Source: Scenedesmus sp. ARA3
Lineage: Eukaryota; Chlorophyta; Chlorophyceae; Sphaeropleales; Scenedesmaceae
Assembly: GCA_004335835.1 (NCBI GenBank)
Contig: RWJK01001809.1
Coordinates: 1 to 13,116 of the forward strand
Direction of reading: 5' to 3'
Length of the DNA: 13,116 bases
Below are positions 1-8,600 of the stretch, piece after piece (positions within the stretch are counted from its first letter, which is position 1; the number at the start of each line of letters is the position of its first letter). Made by a program: the position numbers and the translations under genes. The notes beneath the pieces were generated by a model. It saw only the letters and a list, made by a program, of their open reading frames with translations, had not been told where the DNA came from and searched no databases.

Positions 1-44
1 AATGAAATTTCAGTGAAATTACTGAAACAACTAAAAGTGAAATC

Positions 45-49
45 TGTAA
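45..49 (+). terminator. Candidate polyadenylation signal TGTAA
   Basis: TGTAA is the usual polyadenylation signal of chlorophyte algae. One copy lies at 45-49 and a second at 123-127 on the plus strand. They would serve a gene to the left of the window. Five-base motifs also arise by chance, so this is weak. Confidence 0.25.
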
Positions 50-135
50 CGGCACACCCCTGCTCCTGCACAGTTGGGACAGCAGCACTGGCTGATTCCA
101 AAAGCAGCGCTTATCAAGAGGCTGTAAAGCTTAGC

Positions 136-140
136 TTACA
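136..140 (-). terminator. Candidate minus-strand polyadenylation signal
   Basis: TTACA on the plus strand reads TGTAA on the minus strand. It is the first such motif I find downstream of the left LRR-HMG gene copy, about 830 nt beyond its provisional stop. It could mark the end of a long 3' UTR, which is common in green algae. Confidence 0.25.
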
Positions 141-305
141 CCTCAGCGTAGGTTAAAGGGCTGCAAGCCATGCAGCACACCACAAATAGCCTAAGCTGAC
201 ATCAGCCTGGCCCAGACTGCACACTGCGGTGGCACGTGAGCACAGGTCAGCCTCACGACATCACAGTTGAGGCACAGATACCTCCCGCTTGCTGGCAATC
301 ACCTC

Positions 306-375
306 CCATCCAATGCTACAATTATTTGGTCAACCTCCTGCCATCCAATGCTACAATTATTTGGTCAACCTCCTG
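306..375. repeat. Perfect 35-bp tandem duplication
   Basis: Positions 306-340 are repeated without a single difference at 341-375. The unit starts CCATCCAATG and ends AACCTCCTG. A perfect copy implies a recent duplication or allele-specific variation. It lies outside any supported gene. Confidence 0.97.
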
Positions 376-968
376 TGCCATGTCAGGCGCCCCACTGGCA
401 GTTCTGGTGATGCTGCCACCAGTACAGCACTGCGTCAAGCTGCTAGAACTTTGGTGGCTAGCAATCCTACGGCTGCTGATTTAAGCACGACCCTGCGTGA
501 GTCAGTCGTGGTTACGGGGTGCTATTCGTGCAATCGAGCCGCCATTTTTTCCAGCAACCGACGGCTGGCGGCGCTCCTCCACCTGCCGCAAGAAAGCCAT
601 CTCCTGCAAGCAAGGGGCAGCAGCATAGCAGCAATATCATCCATATGGTTATTATGGCAGCAACAACCCAGCGCACAACAGCCTTGCAGGCACAAACTGT
701 GCTGTCCTGTTGTCCGCAACAACTGGCTGCCAGTGAGTGGACTCCATTGCAGACAGTACCCGTTACGCAAAGCGCCAACGCAACATACGTGCTCACTAGC
801 TGCCTCGACAAAGCACACCAGCGTGCTTGCCCACAGCATCTGCACATTCCACCTTGACTGGGCGCAAGCACAGCTACAATTCCAAATAATGCAGCGAACT
901 GATAAGCACGACCGCATTGTTGCTTGCAGTGACCGCAGCCCTGTATGCAGCAAGAGCTGTTGCTAGAG

Positions 969-2700
969 TCAAGGTAGATTCAGACTGCAGCTGTGTGAAG
1001 GGGTTGCACCGCAAACTCTCAGTGCAAGAGCCCCCCGCACAAGTCCCACCTGCTCGTAGCTGGCCTTGTCAGCGTAAGCCACGCGCTGGTAGTGCTGCTT
1101 TTCTGCGCTGCTGGCCGCCACCCACAAGTCGCCAATCTCCAGGCCCATTTCAGTAACGCCCCAGTAGGGGTGAGCAAGCTTCAGCGCAGGCCGAACGCGC
1201 TTGCAGAACCATGTGTAAGCGCCACACGCTGCTTCAGGTTGAGTTGCAGGCGACCCTACCTTGGCAGCCTACGCTTGCACAAATGATTGGTGGTTGCGGC
1301 AGCTTTGTGTGCTGCAGTGATGGTGCCTTGAATAACAGCTGGTGCTGCTGCAGCGTGATGACATTACCAAGACGCACTTGACACTTTGCGCGGCTGTCGT
1401 GCATGCAAGCTAGGCAGCAGCGCTGACCAATGCCTTGAACAGTAACCAGCAACATTGATTGGCAGTAAGCAGAGGACATCGTACGTAACACAGCTGCAGA
1501 TCACGTCACCACGCCACATGGTAGACCACTTACCATCGAATTTCGTGTCCGCCCGGCCGATATCTTCAGCCCAGGCCTGCTGTCCTGCAAGCTGCTGCAT
1601 GCGTCACGTGTTATGCTGGTGAGCGTTACATCCAGCTCCACAAGCTGCGGCAGCTGCGCTGCAACTGCTGTCAGCGCAGCATCTGTCAGCAGCAAATTTC
1701 TGCTCACATCCAGGCGCTGCAGCGCTGGCCTGCCACGCACAACCACTAGCAGCATGTCATCTTCCAGCTCGCAGCCACGCAGCTGCAGCTTGGTCAGCCC
1801 TGCTGCTGCGTGCATCGTGCCAAGCTGGGCTGCTGCTGCTGTACCCAGCCACACGTCAGTCAGCTCAAGACAACGTAGGTTTGCCAAACCTGCGATGGCT
1901 TGCGCTGCTGCAAGGTTTAGGCTTGTGCTGCTGGTGCTGTCATGAACAAGCTGCAGCTCCAGCTGGGTGAGCTGGCTGAGGTGTGCAAGGGCTGACAGCA
2001 TTGGTTCTTCCCAGCTGATACGTTTGGCGCCACAATGCGGATTGCGCGCATCAAGGTCCAAGGGCCAATACGGTGAACACACATCAAGGTCCAAGGCCCA
2101 GTACAGCGTATCACATGTCATGCTAAGGCTTCGCAATGCTGTTAGGCCTGACACCGCAGCTGCTGCAGCCGTCGCTTCACCTTGGTGCGCGCTGATCAGC
2201 CACCCCACTTCAAGTCTAGTCAAGCTGCTGCTGCAGCTGGCTGCTAGCTCCTGCAGCAGCAAGACGCTTGGAGGCTTGCTGCTGAAGCTCTGCAGTGGCA
2301 GGTGCTGCTGCTGCTGCAGGTCCTGCTTGCCCCGCGCTGCTTTGGGGCTTTGCGCAGCAGCCGCTTCTCCTGTCACCTGGGGTGATGCAGAAGTGCTGGC
2401 TGTGGCCAGCGCTTGTGCCAAAACCTCTTCAGCAATTTTTCTGTCCTTTGCGTCATGTTGCAGTTCCAACGCAGCAGTACTCAATAGACTGGCATGCTTT
2501 GCCAGGAATGCTGCCATCTGCTTTGTCTCAGTCAAGTCATATAGGCTGCATACTACCTCTAAGCTGCCTGTGCAGCTGTGCATGACAATGTCTGCCATTG
2601 CTTTGCTGGTGCACAGCAGCATGCTGATTGCTTGTGGCTTCTTGTGGAGGCTGTTGGCTACGACTAATGGCAGTGCCTGCTGCCAGGCGCATGCATCCAT
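969..2700 (-). CDS. Leucine-rich repeat protein with C-terminal HMG box, left copy
   Basis: Two exons on the minus strand: 2700-1534 (389 codons) and 1268-1050 (73 codons). They are separated by a 265-nt intron with donor GTAAGT and a proposed GCGTAG acceptor, phase 0 on both sides. Translation starts at MDACAWQQ; an in-frame TGA lies nine bases upstream. Residues about 5-50 resemble an F-box (LLCTSKAMADIV). A low-complexity Ala/Gln linker follows, then about five Leu-rich repeats (LTALRSLSM, LTQLELQL, LRCLELTD, LTKLQLRGC, LQRLDVSRN, LVELDVTLT). Exon 2 encodes an HMG-box-like segment (GAYTWFCKRVRPALKLAHP ... WVAASSAEKQHYQRVAYADKASYEQ). Here the usual basic KPR lead is replaced by EAAC and the helix-2 GKELxRLW by GLEIGDLW, so DNA binding may be weakened. 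The acceptor is inferred from phase and from the matching intron length in the other copy. If the GTGGGA donor after KASYEQ is not used, the frame stops at 969. Known LRR proteins act in protein binding and HMG boxes bend DNA; the combined role is unknown. Confidence 0.65.
2049..2114 (-). repeat. 33-bp in-frame tandem duplication inside LRR gene
   Basis: The unit at 2049-2081 is repeated at 2082-2114 with a few substitutions. It begins CATCAAGGTCCAAG in both copies. Being 33 bp long it keeps frame and gives a repeated ALDLDV/PLDLDA stretch of 11 residues between two Leu-rich repeats. The right gene copy lacks it, so it arose after the gene duplicated. Confidence 0.85.
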
Positions 2701-3027
2701 GACTCTTCAGTGGTACCTGCTGCACAAAGTGGCAGACATTGTATGGGCTCATGACTCCCAACGCTGCAAGTTTGATGCACGCAGGGGCATATCATTCTGC
2801 AGACTCCAAGTTTAACGCTGGCCTGCCGTGTACGGAACTCGTTCAGACGCAGCACATACCAGCAGTTATATAGTATAATGCAATTCATGTTGGCATGAGC
2901 TGTACCAAATGTTCTTCACGTACCTTGTACAGCTGTCAAAGCTCCTAAATTATGTGGCTGTTTGTGGCGGTAGCTGCTGCTGCCAGGCCTGCCCATCAAG
3001 CAGAAAGCAACTGCATTCAGGGGCTCA
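2701..3027. other. Spacer between the two LRR-HMG gene copies
   Basis: No protein-coding signal is seen. The spacer must contain the 3' end of the right copy's transcript and the promoter of the left copy, both on the minus strand. The segment just upstream of the left start codon (about 2710-2745) is similar to 5088-5115 upstream of the right copy. The right copy, however, has about 75 extra bases between this segment and its start codon. I find no minus-strand TGTAA here. Confidence 0.5.
2866..2877 (-). promoter_or_regulatory. TATA-like element upstream of left LRR-HMG gene
   Basis: The minus strand reads TATACTATATAA about 165 bp upstream of the start codon at 2700. It stands out as AT-rich in a GC-rich spacer. 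The position is compatible with a TATA box plus a 5' UTR of about 135 nt. There is no clear counterpart upstream of the right copy. Confidence 0.4.
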
Positions 3028-4208
3028 CTAGGCTGGCACAATGAAGCACACCACCATGCTTGCCCATGCAGGCGCATGGTGCCAGCTGGACTGGGGCTTG
3101 AGCCTAGCTGAAACAGCCTGGCGTTGCAGTGAGCTGATGACCACGACCGCGTTTGTGCTTGCACTGGCAACAGCCCTCTGGCCGCCTGACAACAGCCCTC
3201 GGGCCGCCAAGCTGCATCCTGCAGGAACTCTTGCAAGAGCAAAGGTGACTGCAGTGCACACTGCAACATCTTGACAGGGCTGCACTGCAATTTCTGCACC
3301 AGGCCCGCGCATCACCCGCACCTGCTCATAGCTGGCCTTGTCAGCATCAGCCAGGCGTTCGTAGCGCTGCTTCTCTGCGCTGCTGGCCGCCGACCACAGC
3401 CGACAAAGCTCCTTGCCAACGATTGCAGAGCCCCAGTCAGGGTAAGCAAGCATCACTGCAGGCCGTGCACGCTTGCAGAACCACATGTATGCGCCGCGCG
3501 GCTTCTGGGGCGAGGGTTCAGGGGGGTCGCCCTGCGTGCACAGAGAGCAATATAGTCCGTTGCAATATAGTCCGTTGCGCCGGCATGTTATGCATTAATG
3601 GTGCGTGAAATGCCGATGCTTCGATGGAGACGCCACGCAGTGCATGCAAAATGCCGCCACTGGCAATGCATGCCAAGTTGGTGCGCCAATCCAACCACCG
3701 TGTAGCAAGGACGCAAAGTGAAACACCGGCTTGCAGCAAGAATGCCTCCTAGCTGAGCAAGTCTCCAGAGTACCGCACCACCTGGCCGAACACTCACCCA
3801 AAGTGTGAGCACCGTTGGCGCGGCAAGGGCTGGGCGTCTGGCCAGAACCTTCAGCCCCGGCCTGCTGTCCTGCAGGCTGCTGCATGCGTCACACGTTATG
3901 CCAGTGAGCGTCACATTCAGCTGCACCAGCCGCGGCAGCTGCGCTGCAACTGCCGCTAGCGCAGAATCTGTCAGCAGCAGGTTCTCGCTGACATCTAGGC
4001 TCTGAAGTTTCTGCATGCCACGCACAGCTGCCAGCAGCACATCATCTTCCAGCTCGCAGTCACGCAGCTGCAGCTTGGTCAGCCCTGCTGCTGTGTGCAT
4101 GGTGCCAAGCTGCGCTGCTGCTGCTGCAGCCAGTGGCACATCAGTCAGCTCAAGACTACGCAGGTTTATCAAACCCGCGATAGCATGTGCTGCTACAGAG
4201 TCCAGGCT

Positions 4209-4242
<34 letters not shown>

Positions 4243-5006
4243 TAGACACGCTGCAGCTGCAGCTGAGTCAGCTGGCTCAGGTGTGCCAGCGCTGACAGCA
4301 TTGCTTCTGCAGAGCTGCTGTGTGTGGTGCCATGCTGCCTGTTGACCGCTGCCGGCTGTAAGCTGAAACACGTTGCCTGGTTGTCCTGCTGCTCCACCTC
4401 AAATGTCAGGCTAAGGCTCCGCAATGCTGTTAGGCCTGACACGGCAGTTGCTGCAAGCTGTGCAGTACCCTGGGGGGTACTGATAAAGCAAGCCGCTTCC
4501 AGCCTGGTCAAGCTGCTGCTGCAGCTGGCTGCTAGCTCCTGCAGCAGCAAGGTGCTGGGAGTCCTGTTGCTGAAGCTCTGCAGTGGCAGGTGCTGCTGCT
4601 GCTGCTGCTGCTGCTGCTGGCCATCTGCTGCTGTGGACCGCTGTGCTTCATCCGCTGCTGCTGCCCCTGCTGCTGCTGGTTGTGCTGCTGCAGAGCCTGC
4701 TGTTGCCAGCGCTGTAGCCAGGAGCTTCTCGGCCTCCTTTCTTTCCTTCTCGTCATGTGGCAGCTGCACCTCCATAGATTTAAACAGCTTGGCATACTTT
4801 GCCAAGAATGCTGCCATCTGCTCTGCCATGATTACATTGAGCAGCTGATAGCGCAGGTCCAAGCTGCCTGTGCAGCTCTGCGTCATAATACCTGCCAAGT
4901 CTTTGCTGGTGCACAGCAGCATACTGACGGCCCGTGGATACTTGCACAGGCTGTTTGTCACAACATACGCCAGTGCCTGCAGCTGCTGCCAGGCGCATGT
5001 GTCCAT
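3028..5006 (-). CDS. Leucine-rich repeat protein with C-terminal HMG box, right copy
   Basis: Two exons on the minus strand: 5006-3798 (403 codons) and 3531-3322 (70 codons). They are joined across a 266-nt intron with a strong GTGAGT donor and a CACGCAG acceptor, phase 0. The start MDTCAWQQ aligns with the left copy; an upstream in-frame ATG at 5045 would add 13 residues. The N-terminus is F-box-like (LLCTSKDLAGIM). Then come an Ala-rich linker, a nine-Gln run, and Leu-rich repeats ending VPLAAAAAAQL, LTKLQLRDCELED, LQSLDVSENLLLTDSAL and LVQLNVTLTGIT. Exon 2 encodes a near-canonical HMG box: QKPRGAYMWFCKRARPAVM in helix 1, VGKELCRLW in helix 2, and EKQRYERLADADKASYEQ in helix 3. This is the better preserved copy. 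After KASYEQ a GTGCGG donor may lead to a further exon; read straight through, the frame continues 97 residues to a stop at 3028-3030. That tail does not match the left copy's tail, so the 3' end is provisional. An unfused LRR gene and separate HMG gene is the alternative, but the HMG exon has no start of its own near its 5' end. Confidence 0.7.
4207..4241 (-). repeat. GTT/CTG trinucleotide tract in LRR exon (poly-Ser/Asn)
   Basis: A run of TGT/TGC triplets on the plus strand encodes YSSSSSSSNNSNS on the minus strand, between two Leu-rich repeats of the right copy. The left copy has the much shorter DSTSSTS here. This is a variable-length coding microsatellite. Confidence 0.85.
4590..4619 (-). 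repeat. CTG/CAG tract in LRR exon (poly-Gln)
   Basis: About nine uninterrupted CTG triplets on the plus strand encode nine Gln residues just before HLPLQSF. The left copy has only four Gln at the same place, so the tract has expanded or contracted since the duplication. Confidence 0.92.
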
Positions 5007-5684
5007 GATCAGCGCTGTGCCTGCACAAGACAGCAGGCATAGCATGTTCCAAGAAGTTTAAGAGATGTGGATCCTGGATCATGCAGTGGTACATCAGTGT
5101 GCAGATCGCAGACATCACTCACCTGGCACAACTTGGCGCTGTTTGGCTGGATGTAGCTGCTGCTTGCAAGCTTAGTCAGTAGAGCCAAGGCGGACTAATC
5201 TGCCGCTCCAAGTGTCTACGCCAGGTCACAACAAAACCTGACAACACTTTTCAGGTGATTCACTGGCAGCCAAAAGATGCAGCATACTGCAGCAGGATGG
5301 ACAAGCAGTACTGTAACTGTCAAAGAGCACGGGTGATCCAGCCTCGCGTACATAAACCGGCAAACGCAGAACCAAACTAGGTTCGCTACATAGACATCGA
5401 AAAGCAAGACGAGTTGCAGCTGTGCTTCGTGCCTTGGAGGGTGACAGTGCAGGAATTCAAATGACAAGGTGACTCAGCAGTGCTGACGGGGAACGCTACC
5501 AGCACCTTGGTATCTTACACGAGTATCACAATCAAGATTCACCTCTATGCTTTCGGTTGCCACCGCTGTTGCTGTCACCACCGCGCCAAACACACACGTA
5601 GACGGTTACCCTGCCTTACCTGCCTCCCCACAGGCGATCCAGCCTTGCTAGATTCCTGGGACCTGCTTCTTTTACGCGTAGAAG
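5007..5684. promoter_or_regulatory. Divergent intergenic region between LRR-HMG gene and E2 gene
   Basis: This 678-bp stretch separates the minus-strand LRR-HMG gene from the plus-strand E2 gene, so it must hold both promoters unless an unseen gene intervenes. No TATA box is clear. At 5606-5633 there is a pyrimidine-rich stretch ending CTCCCCACAG, the best splice-acceptor-like sequence here. It could end an intron in the 5' UTR of the E2 gene; possible donors include AAGGTGACT near 5470 and CAGGTGATT near 5254. Small open frames here look random. Confidence 0.45.
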
Positions 5685-8600
5685 ATGCACGGTCGGCTTT
5701 GGAGCGGCCTGCACCACGTCCGCGCCCTCTCAGTCTGTTGTGGCCTTGGCAGGAACAGCATACATGTCAGCAGCATCAGCAGCGCCCAAGGCCTTGCTGT
5801 GCAAGTCTTGGAAGCGCATAAGCACTTTCTGAGTGCTCCAGGCAGCACTACGTGTAGCTGGCAGACCCCTGGCTCGCCTTGGACGCACCTGCAGCATGCA
5901 GGCTTCAGCAGCAGCACTGCTCATGCAGCAGCAGCATCACCGGCTGCAGGAGAGGGCTCACAGCCTGGCATCGTATCCTTTCCATTGGCACAGACTGGCG
6001 AGGGCATCAGCGAGTGCGAGCTGATGCAGTGGTTCGTCAAGGTGCGGCCAACTGCACGTTGCAGTTGACTTGAATGCCGCTGGCAATCCTGCAGAGCAGC
6101 ATGACTCACAATATTCTTGTGCATTGCTTAACAAACAGAAAGGCGCTAGCACCCGTGCACTACCCTGGCATGCCTCCAACATTACAACATGTGAAACAAC
6201 ATACTAAAGCCAACCACTCAGCAGGCTGCCCCTCCTCCTGCCTGCTGTACACCTGCTTGCAGGAGGGTGATGTGGTGGACGAGTTCCAGCCGCTGTGTGA
6301 GGTGCAGAGCGACAAGGCAGCCATAGAGATAACCAGCAGGTGCGCGGCACTGCACGGATTGCAGCTCTTGCAGCTTGACATGCCCGTATATGCTCGCTTT
6401 TATCCCCTGTGTGGAGGTTAACAAGCCTGGCAAGCTCCTGCATGCACTGCGAAGCGCTGGACTCCCTTTGAGCGGTGCTCACAAGCGGTGCGCTGCCTAG
6501 CAGATACAAAGAGATCACACATCACAACCACAATGCAATACAATGCGCAAGTGCGCTGGCAAACCATAGGTGCTCAGGCTGCTTAGCCTTATGAAGGTGA
6601 GCGCTCACTACACCGTGCTGTCCTGCAGGTATGCAGGCACGATAGTCAAGGTGCACCACGCACAGGGGGACCTCGTGAAAGTAGGCGCGCCACTTGTAGA
6701 CATCCGCACCCCGGAAGCACAGGCAGCAGCAGAGGAAGCAGCAGAGACACCCAGCAGCAGCAGCGGCAGCAGCAGCAATACAACAGGAGCAGCAGCTGAG
6801 GCGTATGATTACGACCCCTCTAGACCAGGCACAGACAGCAGCAGCGGCGGCAGCGGCAGCGACAGCAGCAGCAACGTGCTGGCAGCGCCCACTGTGCGCC
6901 GCTTTGCACGTGAGCTGGGCGTTGACCTGGCAAGGGTTCAGGGCACAGGGCCCAGCGGCAGGGTTTTGAGGGAGGATGTGGAGCGGTTTAAGGCAGGGCT
7001 GGTCAGCAGCATTGCAGATAAGCTGGTGGACCGCATTGCGGCAAAAGCAGGGCCCAGCAGTGCCGGCAAGCTGTATGCTGAGCTGGGAGATGTGGCAGCA
7101 GCAGAAGCAGCACTGAGTGCGCAGGACATGACCCCAACGCCAGCAGCAGCTGCGGCTGGCGCAGCTGCAGGAGCCGCCGCCGCAGCAGCAGCAGCAGGCA
7201 CGGCAGGTGCACCTGCAGCTGCAGCTGGTGCAGGCGGCAGCACTGAGGCTCTGATCCGCATTCCCATCAGAGGATACCGCAGGTGGGTTGCACTCAATCC
7301 GCTGGTGGTGCTGTGTGCAGGCATTGCTCAGCCAGCAGCAGGCAGCCTTTTTGACAGATTGCCCTGCACACACCATCTTCACCCTGGAATTGCTGCGGCT
7401 GCTTTGCGGCCATTTGCGCTTGGGCTGCACTGCACTTCTGTTGTCTTGCGCCCGCTGACTGGTCACATGTTGGTCTCCTGGTCCAGCATTGCTTGAAGGT
7501 GCATAACTGTGCATGTACTGTGTAACTGCATCCTTAAACTTGTCTGGGTGTGTCCCGCAGAGCCATGGTGAAGAGTGCCACTGAGGCGGGGTCCATCCCC
7601 ACCTTCCACTTCATGGATGAGGTGGAGGTGGAGGGGCTGCTGGGACTGCGGCGGCTGCTCAAGGACGACCCCGCGCTGGACGGTGAGGAAAGTGTGTGCA
7701 TGTGCCTGTTTGTGTGAGAGAAAGTGTGTCACGGCAAGGGCGCGGAATAGAGGGCTGCTGGGACTGCGGCGGCTGCTCAAGGACAACTCCGCGCTAGACG
7801 TTACGTGAGAGTGGCTGTGTGTGTTTCGGTGTTTCAGATAGAAACTCAGATAGCGGATTGAGTTGAAGCCTGGCGGCCCTGCGGCGGCTGCTCAAGGACG
7901 ACCCTGCACTAGACGGTGCGCTGGCTGGCTGTGGCTGTGTGCATGTGTCTGTGTGTTTGCGTGTCTGAGATGGACAATCGTGTTGGTGCCTCAGGTTCAA
8001 CAGCCTGTTGCTGCGCCGGCTGCTGAAGGAGGATGCGGCGCTGGACTGTGTGCGAATGGCTGGCTATGCACTGCGCATGTGTCTGCGTCCGTGTGTCAGA
8101 GACATGGTCGATTTGGTGCATGAAACAGCAGCCTGTGGCGCTGGAGTCTGCAGTTGTGGGATTGGTGCTGCAGCATCCAACAGCCAGGGGAGCTGGCAGC
8201 ACTCACATCAGCTCTGTGACAGGCCGCATGCCAGCTGCGCACTACATACTGTTCATAGCAGCCTCCCTCTGTGCACATCACGACTGAATTACGTACTCTG
8301 TCTCCTGCTGCTGCTGCCGCTGCTGCTGATGCTGCTGCCGCTGCTGCTGCTGCTGCCGCCGCTGCTGCTGCTGCTGCTGCTGCTGCGCCAGGCGCCAAGC
8401 TGACCTACCTGCCCTTTGTGGTCAAGGCGCTCAGCCTCACCCTGCTCAAGCACCCTGGGCTCAATGTGAGCCTGGAGGCGGGCGGGGCGGCGCTGCTGCA
8501 GCGGGCCAGCCACAACATCGGCGTGGCTATGGCCACCAGCAATGGGCTGGTGGTGCCAAACGTGAAGCAGGTGGGGCCCGGCATGCAGCCATCCGTGCAG

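Larger units (their letters stand above)
1..968. other. Intergenic / 3' flanking region
   Basis: No convincing gene is seen here. Open frames exist on both strands, such as 289-966 (+) and 522-953 (-), but they overlap each other, match no family I recognise and have no splice structure. The left edge carries short AGTGAAAT-like direct repeats (about 12-42) and a TGTAA at 45-49. That TGTAA could end a plus-strand gene lying to the left of the window. From about 780 rightwards the sequence is similar to about 3015 onwards, so it belongs to the segmental duplication. It probably contains the 3' UTR of the minus-strand gene that ends near 969. Confidence 0.5.
780..2745. repeat. Segmental tandem duplication, left copy
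   Basis: This block is similar in order and orientation to about 3015-5115. Matching anchors include GCTCACTAG at 791 and 3023, TGGCCTTGTCAGC at 1061 and 3333, the conserved LRR coding stretches, and the start codons at 2700 and 5006. The offset grows from about 2232 to 2306 bp because of small indels. The unit carries one complete LRR-HMG gene and its 3' flank. Boundaries are approximate; similarity fades left of about 780 and right of about 2745. Confidence 0.85.
3015..5115. repeat. Segmental tandem duplication, right copy
   Basis: Direct-orientation counterpart of about 780-2745, containing the right LRR-HMG gene and its flanks. The HMG exon and the 3' part of the LRR exon are the best conserved stretches. 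Linkers and low-complexity tracts have diverged in length, which indicates an old duplication rather than a fresh one. Confidence 0.85.

Noticed and set aside
1967..2815. Open frame of 282 codons on the plus strand
   Set aside because: It is antisense to the LRR exon, whose Leu-rich repeats and paralogue leave no doubt about the coding strand.
6522..7514. Long antisense open frame of 330 codons over E2 exon 3
   Set aside because: It is the mirror of Ala/Ser/Gln-rich coding triplets on the plus strand and encodes Cys/Ala runs without domain pattern. The plus strand has a full E2 protein.
7753..8050. Copies 2-4 of the exon 4 tail as real or mutually exclusive exons
   Set aside because: They lack the 5' part of exon 4, have weak acceptors, and including them would break the E2 catalytic fold or shift frame.
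8271..8391. Poly-Ala coding segment before GAKLTYLPF
   Set aside because: The frame is open, but E2 family spacing is met exactly without it and the CTG tract sits at an acceptor, so it is intronic.
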